A DNA stretch of 64,000 bases. Origin: an uncultured Cetobacterium sp. (GTDB lineage Bacteria; Fusobacteriota; Fusobacteriia; Fusobacteriales; Fusobacteriaceae). The stretch spans positions 40,316-104,315 of the forward strand of contig NZ_CAMTIK010000007.1 in NCBI RefSeq assembly GCF_947072685.1. Reading direction: 5' to 3'. Under the pieces are notes generated by a model that was not told where the DNA came from, made no database searches, and saw only the letters and a list, made by a program, of their open reading frames with translations. Shown piece after piece: positions 1-10,058 of the stretch. Within the stretch, counting starts at the first letter, position 1, and each line of letters opens with the position of its first letter. The position numbers and the translations under genes are program-made.

Positions 1-83
1 TAAAAAATGAATTTGAAACATTAAAGTTAAGTAATGACGATAGCGGTGTGGCAAACTATCTTTCAACAATTTTTGAACTTTAA
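1..83 (+). CDS. C-terminal end of an unidentified protein (partial)
   Basis: An open frame enters from the left edge and ends at TAA 81-83. It encodes about 26 residues ending in GVANYLSTIFEL. It is directly followed by an intrinsic terminator, which supports a genuine gene end. The fragment is too short to assign a family or function. Confidence 0.6.
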   Translation, partial: KNEFETLKLSNDDSGVANYLSTIFEL

Positions 84-85
84 AA

Positions 86-127
86 AAACAAACACTTGAA
101 TATAACAGATTCAAGTGTTTGTTTTTT
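86..127. terminator. Bidirectional intrinsic terminator
   Basis: A 13-bp perfect stem (89-101 with 109-121) and a 7-base loop have an A-run on the left and a T-run on the right. It can therefore stop both the plus-strand gene ending at 83 and the minus-strand gene ending at 136. Confidence 0.85.
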
Positions 128-135
128 ATAATAGA

Positions 136-639
136 TTAAAAGAAATTATACCCTAATGTAAAACTAACTTGCTTTAAATCATCATTACCTCTTCTATCAC
201 CATCAATTTTAGTAACTGAATATAAAACCTCTCCTTGTAAAGAGAAGATATCCATACCAACTCCTGCTCCATAGAAATAATCACCATCTGGATTTGATCT
301 AGAAACATTATCACGAGTATATAATACCTTTCCAACTTTTCCTACTAAATAGGGTTTTATAGCAATCGGAAACAGATTTACCTTTACCAATCCATAGGCA
401 GGAATTGTTTCTATATCTGTTCCTGAAGTTTTTCCATTATAAGCGATTCCAACTCCAACATCTGCCAGAAGCAATGTCTGAGTTAATTCTAAACTTACTG
501 TGGGTGCATAATTTTCAAATGTTTTTTCCTCTTTATTATAAGAACTTGCATTTGTTATTGCTCCAAATCTAGCATGTGCATCTAATGCAAATACTGAACT
601 TGCTCCTAATAAAAATAATCCTAAAATTTCTTTCTTCAT
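136..639 (-). CDS. Small outer-membrane beta-barrel protein
   Basis: The 167-residue protein has a clear signal peptide (MKKEILGLFLLGASSVFA, then LDAHA). It consists of alternating amphipathic strands rich in Gly, Tyr and aromatic residues and ends in a terminal Phe (LGYNFF), the usual signature for outer-membrane insertion. The length fits a small eight-stranded barrel. The start is supported by AAAGGAGA a few bases upstream. Two copies of TTACACTAT lie 12 bp apart (664-672 and 676-684) in its upstream region and might be a regulatory site. It is a single gene, divergent from the peptidase gene and convergent with the gene at the left edge. The barrel class is inferred from composition; no specific function or ligand can be named. 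Confidence 0.7.
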   Translation of the reverse strand: MKKEILGLFLLGASSVFALDAHARFGAITNASSYNKEEKTFENYAPTVSLELTQTLLLADVGVGIAYNGKTSGTDIETIPAYGLVKVNLFPIAIKPYLVGKVGKVLYTRDNVSRSNPDGDYFYGAGVGMDIFSLQGEVLYSVTKIDGDRRGNDDLKQVSFTLGYNFF

Positions 640-739
640 TTTGTTCTCCTTTATTTTAAGTATTTACACTATATATTACACTATTTTTAATTAAAGTACC
701 ATATTATTTTGCATGAATCTTTGTATTTACAAATAAAAG

Positions 740-768
740 TTGATGATATCTATTTTTTAAACTATAAT
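740..768 (+). promoter_or_regulatory. Sigma-70-type promoter for the peptidase gene
   Basis: TTGATG (740-745), a 17-bp spacer and TATAAT (763-768) lie about 30 bases before the start codon at 801. The GGAGG ribosome site follows at about 791. Confidence 0.7.
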
Positions 769-800
769 AAATATGTATTATTTTAATAAAGGAGGATTTT

Positions 801-2495
801 ATGAATTTTTCAGATTATATTTATATAAGACCGGACTACAACAAAATAAAAATTAATTTTCTAAATTTTATTCAAAAAATCAATGAATCAAAAAACTTAA
901 GCGAACAATTAGAGATTATAAAAGACATCAATAAAATTAGAAACTCTATTGATACCATGTCAAATTTATCTCATATAAGACATACAATAGATACTGAGGA
1001 TTCTTTTTACAATGAAGAAAAAGCTTACTGGGATGATATTGCCCCGTTGTTCCATGAACTGGATACATTGTTTTATAAAGCTTTAATCTCTCACCCTAAT
1101 AAAAATCAAATAAAAGATGTCTTAGGAAATCAATTTTTCAAACTTATAGAAAATAGTTTGAAATCATTTTCATCTGATATTATCGAAGATTTACAGGAGG
1201 AAAATAAAGAAGTTTCAAAATATGTTAAACTTCTAGCTTCAGCTAAAATTTTATTTGAAGGCGAAGAAAGAAACCTTTCTGGAATGACCCCATTTATCTT
1301 ATCGCAAAATAGAGATATTAGAAAAAACGCTCAAGAAGCTAAATATTCATTTTTCAAAAAAAATGAATCTAATTTTGATGAAATTTTTAATAATTTAGTT
1401 ATAATTAGAGATCGTATCGCGAAAAAACTAGGTTTTAATAATTTTATAGAATTAGGGTATATTCGGATGAATCGTATAGATTATTCAAGTGATATGGTCG
1501 CTAACTTCAGAAAGCAAGTTATAGAAGAGATTGTTCCAGTAGCAACCTCCCTTTATAAAAAACAAGCTAGAAGACTTAACCTAGATTCTCTTAGTTACTA
1601 CGATGAAAAATTTGAATTTAATACTGGAAATGCTATTCCTAAAGGAGATACAAATTGGATTATTGAGCAAGGGAAACAAATGTATCATGAGATGTCTCCA
1701 GAGACATCTGAATTTATAGATTACATGATCGAACATAATCTTATGGATTTAACTACTAAAAAAGGTAAAGCCGGTGGAGGATATTGCACTTTTATTGCTG
1801 ATTATAAGTCTCCATTTATTTTTTCAAATTTTAATGGTACAAGTGGAGATATAGATGTTCTCACTCATGAAGCTGGACATGCATTTCAAGTATATAGATC
1901 AAAGTGGATTGAAACTCCAGAACTATTGTGGGCTACTTACGAAAGTTCTGAAATTCATTCTATGAGTATGGAATTTTTTACTTGGGATTGGATGAAAAAT
2001 TTCTTTAAAGAGGATACAGAAAAATATTTTTATACTCATCTGGGTGGGGCTATTAAATTCATCCCATACGGCTCTCTTGTTGATGAATTTCAACATGAAA
2101 TCTATAAAAATCCTACTTTGACTCCAAATGAAAGAAAAACTATTTGGAGAGATTTAGAAAAATTATATAAACCTCATTCTGATTATTCTGAAAATTTATT
2201 TCTTGAAAATGGAGGATGGTGGATTCAGCAAGCTCATATTTTTGAAGTTCCTTTTTATTATATTGATTATGCTTTAGCTCAAGTCTGTGCATTACAATTC
2301 TGGAAACATATGAAGGTTAACAGACAAGAAGCTTGGACTGATTATATCAATCTATGCAATATAGGTGGAACTAAATCATTTTTGGATCTCTTAAAACACG
2401 CAAATTTAGTGTCACCTTTTGAGAATAATTGTATCAAAAATATATTGAAGCCTGTAAGAGAATATCTAGAGAATATCAATGATAAATCTTTGTAA
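801..2495 (+). CDS. pepF: M3 family oligoendopeptidase (PepF type)
   Basis: This is a cytosolic zinc metallopeptidase that cleaves short peptides, 564 residues, the usual size for the M3B oligoendopeptidase F group. The zinc-binding HEAGH lies at residues 356-360. The third-ligand region ESSEIHSMSMEFF follows some 25 residues later, as in the family. The N-terminal half is a helical lobe without a signal peptide. GGAGG sits about 6 bases before the ATG. No terminator separates it from the next gene (about 50 bases), so it is probably co-transcribed with the flavin oxidoreductase. The family call is firm; the PepF name rests on family resemblance rather than on known substrates. Confidence 0.9.
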   Translation: MNFSDYIYIRPDYNKIKINFLNFIQKINESKNLSEQLEIIKDINKIRNSIDTMSNLSHIRHTIDTEDSFYNEEKAYWDDIAPLFHELDTLFYKALISHPNKNQIKDVLGNQFFKLIENSLKSFSSDIIEDLQEENKEVSKYVKLLASAKILFEGEERNLSGMTPFILSQNRDIRKNAQEAKYSFFKKNESNFDEIFNNLVIIRDRIAKKLGFNNFIELGYIRMNRIDYSSDMVANFRKQVIEEIVPVATSLYKKQARRLNLDSLSYYDEKFEFNTGNAIPKGDTNWIIEQGKQMYHEMSPETSEFIDYMIEHNLMDLTTKKGKAGGGYCTFIADYKSPFIFSNFNGTSGDIDVLTHEAGHAFQVYRSKWIETPELLWATYESSEIHSMSMEFFTWDWMKNFFKEDTEKYFYTHLGGAIKFIPYGSLVDEFQHEIYKNPTLTPNERKTIWRDLEKLYKPHSDYSENLFLENGGWWIQQAHIFEVPFYYIDYALAQVCALQFWKHMKVNRQEAWTDYINLCNIGGTKSFLDLLKHANLVSPFENNCIKNILKPVREYLENINDKSL

Positions 2496-2546
2496 TTTTT
2501 CATATTATTTTTTAATTATAGGTCTTTTAATTCCAGGAGTGTGTCT

Positions 2547-3503
2547 ATGAACATCTTTGCACCAATAACAATTAAAAATATTACAATTAAAAATCGAATT
2601 GTTCTTCCTCCTATGGTTCGTTTTTCCATGATCAAAAAAGATGGACTTGTCACAAAAACTCTTTTAGATTGGTATGAATCCATTGCTTTTAATGGGGTTG
2701 GTATGATTATTGTCGAAGCTTGCTGTGTTTCTCCAAATGGCAAGCTTAGAGAAAATCAACTTGGAATTTGGAACGATTCTTTTATTCCAGGTCTCAAAGA
2801 ATTAGCTTTTCGATGTAAAAAACACGGTTGTACTACATTAATTCAAATTCATCATGCTGGATTTTTAAATAATTTAAACAATATTTCTGAAAATAAAATT
2901 GATTCAATTCTTGATGATTTTATAGACGCTTTTTATCGTGCTAAACTCTGTGGATTTGATGGTATAGAAATACATGCTGCTCATGGTTATCTTCTCTCTC
3001 AATTGATGTCTAAACTTGAAAATAACCGAATAGATAAATATGGTGGTTCTTTAAAAAAAAGAATGTTTTTTATAACTCAACTTCTAATAAAAACTAAAAA
3101 TATTTTTGATGGTAATTTTATTTTAAGTTGTCGAATAGGGGGAAATGAACCATCTTTAGAAGATGGTATTAATAATGCCAAATACTTAGAAAATTTAGGG
3201 GTAGATATAATACATGTTTCACACGGAATACCTGATCCAAATTTCAAAAGTCAGGCAAAAATATTTTTTCCTAAAGATTTTAATTTTGATTGGGTGATAT
3301 ATATGGGAATGGAAATAAAAAAATGTTTAAAAATTCCAGTTATAGGAGTTCGGAAAATAACTAATGAAAATCAAGCCAGTTATTTAGTCGAAAATAATTT
3401 ACTTGATTTTGTTGCTGTTGGTAGAGCTATGATTGGAAAACCTCTATGGATAAAACAGGCATTAGCTAGTTACAATTTGCGAAAAAAAGATATCAGTTTT
3501 TAA
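2547..3503 (+). CDS. Old yellow enzyme family NADH:flavin oxidoreductase
   Basis: This is a soluble FMN-dependent ene-reductase type TIM barrel of 318 residues. Visible family signatures are HAAHGYLLSQLMS, the NRIDKYGGS segment, and the C-terminal phosphate-binding region DFVAVGRAMIGKPLW. There is no C-terminal Fe-S or Rossmann extension, so it is a single-domain YqjM-like enzyme rather than a 2,4-dienoyl-CoA reductase. ATG 2547 is chosen over the in-frame GTG at 2541 because AGGAG (2535-2539) is 7 bases from the ATG but touches the GTG. It follows the peptidase gene and ends in a terminator that overlaps its stop codon. The physiological substrate is unknown. Confidence 0.85.
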   Translation: MNIFAPITIKNITIKNRIVLPPMVRFSMIKKDGLVTKTLLDWYESIAFNGVGMIIVEACCVSPNGKLRENQLGIWNDSFIPGLKELAFRCKKHGCTTLIQIHHAGFLNNLNNISENKIDSILDDFIDAFYRAKLCGFDGIEIHAAHGYLLSQLMSKLENNRIDKYGGSLKKRMFFITQLLIKTKNIFDGNFILSCRIGGNEPSLEDGINNAKYLENLGVDIIHVSHGIPDPNFKSQAKIFFPKDFNFDWVIYMGMEIKKCLKIPVIGVRKITNENQASYLVENNLLDFVAVGRAMIGKPLWIKQALASYNLRKKDISF

Positions 3504-3518
3504 GCTGATATCTTTTTT
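3485..3518 (+). terminator. Intrinsic terminator overlapping the stop codon
   Basis: The stem GATATCAG/CTGATATC (3489-3496 with 3505-3512) is followed by TTTTTT. The TAA stop of the preceding gene lies in the loop. Confidence 0.8.
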
Positions 3519-3587
3519 ATATTTAAAGGATTTTTAAAAAAAAAATTGAATATTTCCTTATACAAATATTTTAAAGGGAGGGTTTTC

Positions 3588-5768
3588 ATGAAAGAAATTT
3601 TAATACTATTATTTCTAGTTAATATTTCTGTTTTTTCTAAAGTTCTTGATGTTGGAGTTGTCTTAGAAAACAATTCAGCTTGTTCAAATAATGCTTTAAA
3701 AGTCCTACAAGATGAACTTAATAAAAATTTTAGTGGAACAGAATATTCACCTAAAATAACAGAAAAATTTTATTTAACTAATCACAATATACAGGAGGGA
3801 GTAAATAATTTAAATTCAAATAAAAAAATTGATGCTATTTTTATTTTAACATGTGCACCATTAGAAAATATAAAAAATGTTGATAAAAACAAATTTTATT
3901 CTATCCCATTTGGATTTGGAGAGAAAAAAGCAATTGCCCCATCTAATGTTAACTATATCTACAGTAAAATTAATTTAAATGATTTTATCTCTGTCTTTAG
4001 GGAGATTGATCAAGTCAACGAAGTCAATGTTTTAATCTCCAATATGGATTCTAATAATTTAAAAAAACTTGAACAAAATACTAAAATTGATGGTTTAAAA
4101 GTAAATGTTCTTAATTCAAGTGAAACAAATCTTATCAATAGTATTAATAACGGTATTCCCAGTTTTTTAATAGATTTTAATGCCAGTTTAAAACCTCTTG
4201 CTTATTCTGGATTAAACTTAGACAATGAGATGATGAAAAGACTCCGTGCAGCTTCTCTTAACTATATGTTTTTTAAAACAGGAAGAGGGATGGGGAAAAT
4301 TATTGAGGTAGATGAACCTAGAAAAGATATCTATCTTAACTCTGCTATTGCTTCAAAAATTGGAATTTTCCCAAATCTAATTTTTTTACAAGAAATGTCA
4401 GAAATTAATTTGAAAAAGACTGAAAATCCTAAACTTTCTCTAAAAGGAGCTGTTCAAAGAGCACTTAATTCCAATGTAGATTTATTGCAAATTAAACAAA
4501 ACATATTCACAAATTTTTACAGCACTAAAGTTGTAAACTCGCAACGATTACCCCAATTATCTGCTAATATGAACTATAGCGCTCTTGACAGTCGCTCACC
4601 AGCATTTGAACAGGGAGCTGCTACAAATAGTGTAAATTCATTTTTAAAATTATCTCAAGTTATTTTTAGCGACCAAATTAATGCCAGCGTATATATTGAA
4701 AAACTAGCACTCGATTCTAGTAGAAAACAATATGATCAAGAAAAATTAAATGTCATCTATTATGTGGCATCAACATATGTTAATATACTTCAACTACACG
4801 CTCAATTAAAAATACAAATGAGTAACTATAAACTTTTAAAAGAAACTTTAGATATCGCAAAAATCAACTATCGTGTGGGCTCTGGTGGATTACAAGACGT
4901 CTATCGATTGGAATCTGATGTAGCTAGTGCACTTGCTGATATTGCCAATGTGAAAGGTGAAATTCGTTCTCAAGAGCTGTATCTCAATAATCTTTTGAAT
5001 TATCCTGAAGCAAATACATATACATACCAGACTTTGTCCGATATTGCTCCATTCTTTTTGCTGAGTGATAATCTAAGCAAAAATTTCTATCTAGAATCTG
5101 ATAGATCTAAAAAAATACAAAACTTTCTAATCGAAGGAGCTCTTTCAAACTCTAATACGCTACAACAGTTAGACAACACTATCAAAGGAACAGAAAGACA
5201 ATATACATCTTCAAAAAGAGAACGTTACATTCCAACTGTAGAAGCTTTTGGTAATTACAATAAAAACAATATAATTACACCTTGGGGTAAAAACTCTGAT
5301 AATAAATTTCCAAATGAATATTGGGAAGCTGGGGTATCTGTCAGTTTACCTCTAATCAGTGGTGGTGAAATTTACTATAACAACAAAAAACTTGAAAGTG
5401 AACTTAAATCTTTAGAATATAATAAATTATCTTTAAAAAATCAACTAGCTCAACAAGTTTTGCAGACATACACACAACTTCTTACAAATTTTGTTCAAAG
5501 CTATACTACAAAAACATCCGCTGATGTTGCCCAAAAAAATTTAAATATTGTTAAAAATCTTTATGCAGAAGGGAGCATCACCATAACTGATTTCTTATCT
5601 GCTCAAAATAACACTTTAACACAAGAGCTGAAATATGTTATCGATAACTTTAATCTTATAAACTCTACTCTTCAGCTAGAGAACCTTTACGGTAAGTCAT
5701 CTTTAACAATAGATGAATCTGAAAGAAAAAATATTTTAAATGCACTTCAGCGAGAGATTGAAAATTAG
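3588..5768 (+). CDS. TolC-type outer-membrane efflux protein with an extra N-terminal ABC-substrate-binding-like domain
   Basis: The mature part from about residue 282 (LSLKGAVQRALNSN) to the end is a TolC/OEP protein. It has two related halves rich in long helices, including GGLQDVYRLESDVASA in the first half and GSITITDFLSAQN in the second. Residues about 17-280 are an added domain. Its end (YLNSAIASKIGIFPNLIFLQ) resembles the closing segment of the PF04392 ABC substrate-binding family. The total of 726 residues is far longer than ordinary TolC (about 430-490). Start ATG 3588 has AAAGGGAGG upstream and begins a signal peptide (MKEILILLFLVNISVFS); an upstream TTG frame is not used. It is the first gene of an RND operon, 10 bases before the adaptor gene. 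The TolC call is firm; the N-terminal family is an inference. Confidence 0.85.
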   Translation: MKEILILLFLVNISVFSKVLDVGVVLENNSACSNNALKVLQDELNKNFSGTEYSPKITEKFYLTNHNIQEGVNNLNSNKKIDAIFILTCAPLENIKNVDKNKFYSIPFGFGEKKAIAPSNVNYIYSKINLNDFISVFREIDQVNEVNVLISNMDSNNLKKLEQNTKIDGLKVNVLNSSETNLINSINNGIPSFLIDFNASLKPLAYSGLNLDNEMMKRLRAASLNYMFFKTGRGMGKIIEVDEPRKDIYLNSAIASKIGIFPNLIFLQEMSEINLKKTENPKLSLKGAVQRALNSNVDLLQIKQNIFTNFYSTKVVNSQRLPQLSANMNYSALDSRSPAFEQGAATNSVNSFLKLSQVIFSDQINASVYIEKLALDSSRKQYDQEKLNVIYYVASTYVNILQLHAQLKIQMSNYKLLKETLDIAKINYRVGSGGLQDVYRLESDVASALADIANVKGEIRSQELYLNNLLNYPEANTYTYQTLSDIAPFFLLSDNLSKNFYLESDRSKKIQNFLIEGALSNSNTLQQLDNTIKGTERQYTSSKRERYIPTVEAFGNYNKNNIITPWGKNSDNKFPNEYWEAGVSVSLPLISGGEIYYNNKKLESELKSLEYNKLSLKNQLAQQVLQTYTQLLTNFVQSYTTKTSADVAQKNLNIVKNLYAEGSITITDFLSAQNNTLTQELKYVIDNFNLINSTLQLENLYGKSSLTIDESERKNILNALQREIEN

Positions 5769-5778
5769 GAGGGGACAT

Positions 5779-6870
5779 ATGAAAAATAAATTTATTATTT
5801 TTACTAGTATTATTCTTTTACTTGCCTGTGGTAGATCTAAAAATGGCAATCAAGAAGAAGCACCAAAATCTGTCGTATTTGAGATTGTTCAACCCAGGCT
5901 TGATGTAATTAAAAGAACTTATTCAGGTAGTGTTAGTACGGAAGCGCTTTCAAACTTAAGTTTTAGAGTATCCGGTACAATAAATAACAGAATTGCACGT
6001 TTAGGAGATGTTGTTCATAAAGGAGATCTTCTTGCAACTTTAGATCCTATTGAATATCAAGTTAATTACCAAAAAGCTTTAGCTAATTTAGACCAAGGAA
6101 AAGCCTCTTTAACTGAAGCCAGTGCTAACTTTAAAAGAGCTGAAACACTCTATTTAGAGAACAGTATCTCTAAAGCTTCCTATGACAGCGCTACAGCTAG
6201 TTATAAATCGGCAATTTCTTCTGTCAATGCACTTCAAGAAGGGCTTAATCTCGCTAAAATCCAATTGGGATATACATTCCTAATTGCTCCTACTAATGGA
6301 AGTATTGGAGAAGTAAAAAGTGAAGTTAATCAAAGTATTACCCCAAATACCACTGTATTTGTTTTAAATACATCTGGAGAAAGGTTTGTTGAATTTAATG
6401 TTTCTCAATCAGTTGTTGGTGATTTAAAATTAGGAGATAATGTCGATATTGATATAACATCTCTCAATAAAACTAACGTAAAAGGTGTAATTACAAATAT
6501 TGGTACTCTATCAGTTGGATATGGTAGCACATATCCTGTTAAGGCCAAAATTATCGACCCTTCAGATATTGTTAAAGTTGGGATGATGGCTAAAGTTACA
6601 ATTAATTCCTATGCTGAAAAGGGAGAGATTATTTCGGTTCCACTGACTTCTGTTTTAACAGCACCTGATGGTTCTAAATATGTATTTGTAGTGACAGATA
6701 TTCAAAATAACACTGGAATTATAACGAAAAAAATTGTTACTCTTGGATCAAATACAAAAGAAGGAGTTCAGATTACTTCTGGATTAACACGCGGAGAATA
6801 TTTTGTGACTAAAGGGAGCAATACAGTCCTTGAAAATCAAAAGGTCTCTCTTGTAAAAGGGGCTGAATAA
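5779..6870 (+). CDS. RND efflux periplasmic adaptor (membrane fusion) lipoprotein
   Basis: This is a 363-residue HlyD/AcrA-type adaptor that bridges the inner-membrane pump and the TolC channel. It begins with a lipoprotein signal (IILLLACG, lipid-bearing Cys). A lipoyl/barrel-sandwich half (RVSGTINNRIARLGDVVHKG), a helical hairpin (ANLDQGKASLTEASANFKRA), and the second lipoyl half with beta-barrel follow. ATG 5779 is supported by AGGAGGGG; an upstream in-frame ATG at 5740 lies inside the previous gene. Spacing to its neighbours is 10 and 2 bases, so the three products should form one tripartite pump. Confidence 0.93.
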   Translation: MKNKFIIFTSIILLLACGRSKNGNQEEAPKSVVFEIVQPRLDVIKRTYSGSVSTEALSNLSFRVSGTINNRIARLGDVVHKGDLLATLDPIEYQVNYQKALANLDQGKASLTEASANFKRAETLYLENSISKASYDSATASYKSAISSVNALQEGLNLAKIQLGYTFLIAPTNGSIGEVKSEVNQSITPNTTVFVLNTSGERFVEFNVSQSVVGDLKLGDNVDIDITSLNKTNVKGVITNIGTLSVGYGSTYPVKAKIIDPSDIVKVGMMAKVTINSYAEKGEIISVPLTSVLTAPDGSKYVFVVTDIQNNTGIITKKIVTLGSNTKEGVQITSGLTRGEYFVTKGSNTVLENQKVSLVKGAE

Positions 6871-6872
6871 CT

Positions 6873-9800
6873 ATGAAATTAACGGAATTAGCAATTAAAA
6901 ATAAAGTTACAACCTATCTCATAATTTTTCTATTGCTTGTTATGGGATATAGATCTTATAATAGCTCTGAAAAATCTCAGGATCCAGGCTTTACTATAAA
7001 AGTTGCTCTCATAACAACAAACTGGCCCGGTGCTACCGCAAAACAAATGGCTGATTTAGTTAGTAAACGTATTGCTGAACAAGTACAAAATATGGATTCT
7101 CTTTGGTATGTTAACTCGACAAATACCGATGGCCAATCTAATGTATATGTTAATATCAAAGCTGAGTATAAAGATATTCAGCCTGTTTGGCAAGAGTTAA
7201 GAGACAGAATAAATACTTTCGTGGTTCCCTCTCTTCCAAGCGGGATACAAACACCTCAAATAAATACTTTCTATGGAGATATCTATGGAACATTACTAGC
7301 TATTGGTGGAGACGATTACTCGTATGAAGAACTCTATCAAACTGCTGAACAGCTAAAAGAAATTTTGATTTTTAATGTTCCACAAATAGGAAGTATTGAA
7401 ATTACGGGAGTTCAAAATGAAGCTATCTATCTTGATATTGACAATAAAGTCCTGTCTCAAACAGGGATTACTTTAGACAATATTCTTAACACACTTAATA
7501 GTTTAAATGTTATTATTAAGGGTGGAGATTTAGTCGTAAATCAAAATCGTTTAAAAATTACACCTTCTGGAAATTTTAAAAGTATTGATGATATCTCGAA
7601 TACAATTATAACTAGTCCTGACGGGAAATCAAGCATATACCTTAAAGAGGTCGCTAATATTTATAAAGGCTATCAAGATCCCTCTCCATACTCTGTCGAT
7701 TTCAACGGCAACCAATCTCTTGTATTGGGAATTTCTTTGGGTAGCGGTGAAGATGTTCTTTTAATGGGAAGAGGTATACAAGAAACTTTGAAAAAATTTA
7801 AACATGATATTCCTATTGGATTAGAAGTCGGTGAAATCTATTATTTACCTGATTTAGTTCAAACTAATGTAACTTCCTTTATCGTTAATCTTTTTCAAGC
7901 AGTTACTACTATTGTTTTAGTTATGCTTGTTTTTTTAGGTATTCGATCTGGATTAATTGTTGCTGCATTAACCCCAACTTCAATAGCTTTTGCACTTATA
8001 GGCTTATATTATATGGGTTATGGAATAAATCAAATTACTCTTGCCGGCCTTATAATAGCTTTAGGAATGCTTGTTGACAACGCTGTTGTTATGTCTGAAA
8101 ATGTTATGGTTTTACTAGAGGAAGGACAAAGCCGAATGGATGCCTGCTTAGAATCATCTAGAACCTTAGCTATTCCTTTACTTGTAAGTTCTTTGACAAC
8201 AATTATGGCATTTTCACCCATTATTTTAAATAAACAGAATATGGGTGAATACGTGGGGCCATTAACTATTGTTGTTATGCTTGCTCTACTTGGTTCATGG
8301 TTAATAAATCAAACTTTTATTCCTCTACTTTGTTATGATTTTATAAAAATAGATCCTGGGAAAAAACAAAACTTAAATAGTAAACCATACCTTGCTTATA
8401 GAAATATTCTTATAACTTTATTAAAAAATAAAAAAACGACACTTATACTAACTTCTTTATCTTTCGTATTTGGAATTTGGCTACTAACATTAGCACCTAG
8501 CAATTTTATGCCAGGTTCTACAGACCCTGTTATGTCAACATATATTACCCTTCCTAAGGGAACAGATGTGAATTTTACCCGAGAAGTTGTTCAAGATCTC
8601 AATAAATATATTGAAACCAATTATAGTACCGGCTCTCAAAGTCCTCTTCCACCTGGAATTTGGAATTATATAACTACTGGTGGTACATCTAAAACGTATA
8701 AAAAAGATGGTGTTTTAAGTTGGGGGTCTTTCATTGGGGGTGGAGCTCCTAGATTTTCAACAGGTTATTCTCCACAAAGCAATCTCCCAGAATATGCATA
8801 TATTATGTATAACCTGACTGATTACAAACTTATCCCTAAAATTAGTGCCGATATAAACTCTTACCTCCTAAATAAATATCCTCAAATTGATGTTGTTTCA
8901 AAAGGTCTTGGAAGTGGAGTTTCACTAGCTAAAGATTTAGGATATGTATTTTCGTCAAGAGATATAAAAACTCTAAAAAAAATATCTGAGGAAGTTCGTA
9001 ATAAATTGACTTCACTTGATGGTACATACGCTGTTACAGATACTTGGGGAGTTGAAGTTCCTAAAATATATATTGAAATTGATTCAGAGAAAGCCCAAAT
9101 GGCTGGATTTTCAAATGAAACTATTGGAAGAGATTTACAATTTGTTCTACAAGGCTATAATGCCAGTATTTTTAGAAATTTTGAAGCTCCTCCTAAAAGT
9201 ACTATTATTCCCATAGTTTTAAGAGGAACTGACAAATATAATAACGATATTAATTCAATTCAATCTATTGAATTAATAAATTCAAAAGGAGAAAATGTTC
9301 CTCTAAAACAAATTGCAAATATCTCTTTAGAATATAATGAAAGTCTAGTTTCTACCAGAAGTATGGCCTATTCTATCGAAGTAGATGCGGCTGTAGAATC
9401 AAGTACAACTCCACTTGAAGTAAATAAACTATTTATGCCTTGGCTTGAAGAGAAATTAAAGGAATGGGGTCCTGATGTAAAATATTTCTCATCAGGTATA
9501 ATGCAAACTTCTGAACAAAACCAAGAAGCACTATTTCAACAAGTTCCTTTAGCTATTCTTGGAATGTTCTTTCTAGTTGTTGCACAGTTCAATTCCATAA
9601 GAAAAGGACTATGTATAATGCTTGTTATTCCTTTATCTATCCCTGGAGTTGCTATCGGTCTACTTCTAACTGGAACAGACTTAGGATTTATGGCTATGAT
9701 TGGTATTATCTCCCTTGCTGGAGTCGTTCTTAATCACGCTATCATTCTGGTCGATAAGATGACAATAGAAAAGGAAGAATTGAATCGAACGGATCAGGAT

Positions 9801-10058
9801 GCAATTGTATTTGGATGTCAGTCTAGACTTAGACCTATATTTTTAACCGTTGCTACAACTCTAGTTGGTCTACTTCCTCTATACTTCTTTGGAGGTCCTC
9901 TTTTCCAACCAGTAGCTGTTGTATTAATATTTGGACTTGTTACAGACACATTTCTTGCCCTTGGGGTAATCCCAGTAATCTATGCAGTATTTTTTAATAC
10001 TAGCTTTAAAGATTACGAGTATGATGAAGCGGTTTTACTAGAACATAAAAGTATCTAA
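6873..10058 (+). CDS. RND family multidrug efflux permease (AcrB/HAE type)
   Basis: The proton-driven inner-membrane transporter of the tripartite system has 1061 residues with the usual duplicated architecture. TM1 is near the N-terminus, a large porter loop follows, TM2-6 lie around residues 330-490, a second loop comes next, and TM8-12 fill the last 200 residues. The TM4 proton-relay motif reads GMLVDNAVVMSENV, so Asp is followed by Asn rather than by the second Asp of AcrB, a variant seen in other RND pumps. It starts 2 bases after the adaptor stop codon and ends at a strong terminator. The substrate is unknown; no regulator gene is adjacent. Confidence 0.95.
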   Translation: MKLTELAIKNKVTTYLIIFLLLVMGYRSYNSSEKSQDPGFTIKVALITTNWPGATAKQMADLVSKRIAEQVQNMDSLWYVNSTNTDGQSNVYVNIKAEYKDIQPVWQELRDRINTFVVPSLPSGIQTPQINTFYGDIYGTLLAIGGDDYSYEELYQTAEQLKEILIFNVPQIGSIEITGVQNEAIYLDIDNKVLSQTGITLDNILNTLNSLNVIIKGGDLVVNQNRLKITPSGNFKSIDDISNTIITSPDGKSSIYLKEVANIYKGYQDPSPYSVDFNGNQSLVLGISLGSGEDVLLMGRGIQETLKKFKHDIPIGLEVGEIYYLPDLVQTNVTSFIVNLFQAVTTIVLVMLVFLGIRSGLIVAALTPTSIAFALIGLYYMGYGINQITLAGLIIALGMLVDNAVVMSENVMVLLEEGQSRMDACLESSRTLAIPLLVSSLTTIMAFSPIILNKQNMGEYVGPLTIVVMLALLGSWLINQTFIPLLCYDFIKIDPGKKQNLNSKPYLAYRNILITLLKNKKTTLILTSLSFVFGIWLLTLAPSNFMPGSTDPVMSTYITLPKGTDVNFTREVVQDLNKYIETNYSTGSQSPLPPGIWNYITTGGTSKTYKKDGVLSWGSFIGGGAPRFSTGYSPQSNLPEYAYIMYNLTDYKLIPKISADINSYLLNKYPQIDVVSKGLGSGVSLAKDLGYVFSSRDIKTLKKISEEVRNKLTSLDGTYAVTDTWGVEVPKIYIEIDSEKAQMAGFSNETIGRDLQFVLQGYNASIFRNFEAPPKSTIIPIVLRGTDKYNNDINSIQSIELINSKGENVPLKQIANISLEYNESLVSTRSMAYSIEVDAAVESSTTPLEVNKLFMPWLEEKLKEWGPDVKYFSSGIMQTSEQNQEALFQQVPLAILGMFFLVVAQFNSIRKGLCIMLVIPLSIPGVAIGLLLTGTDLGFMAMIGIISLAGVVLNHAIILVDKMTIEKEELNRTDQDAIVFGCQSRLRPIFLTVATTLVGLLPLYFFGGPLFQPVAVVLIFGLVTDTFLALGVIPVIYAVFFNTSFKDYEYDEAVLLEHKSI

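Noticed and set aside
2541..2546. GTG 2541 as the start of the old yellow enzyme gene
   Set aside because: It directly abuts AGGAG; ATG 2547 has correct spacing.
8030..8221. Minus-strand ORFs inside the RND permease gene (also near 6977-7159)
   Set aside because: They lie fully opposite a strongly conserved transporter and have no ribosome sites or recognisable protein features.
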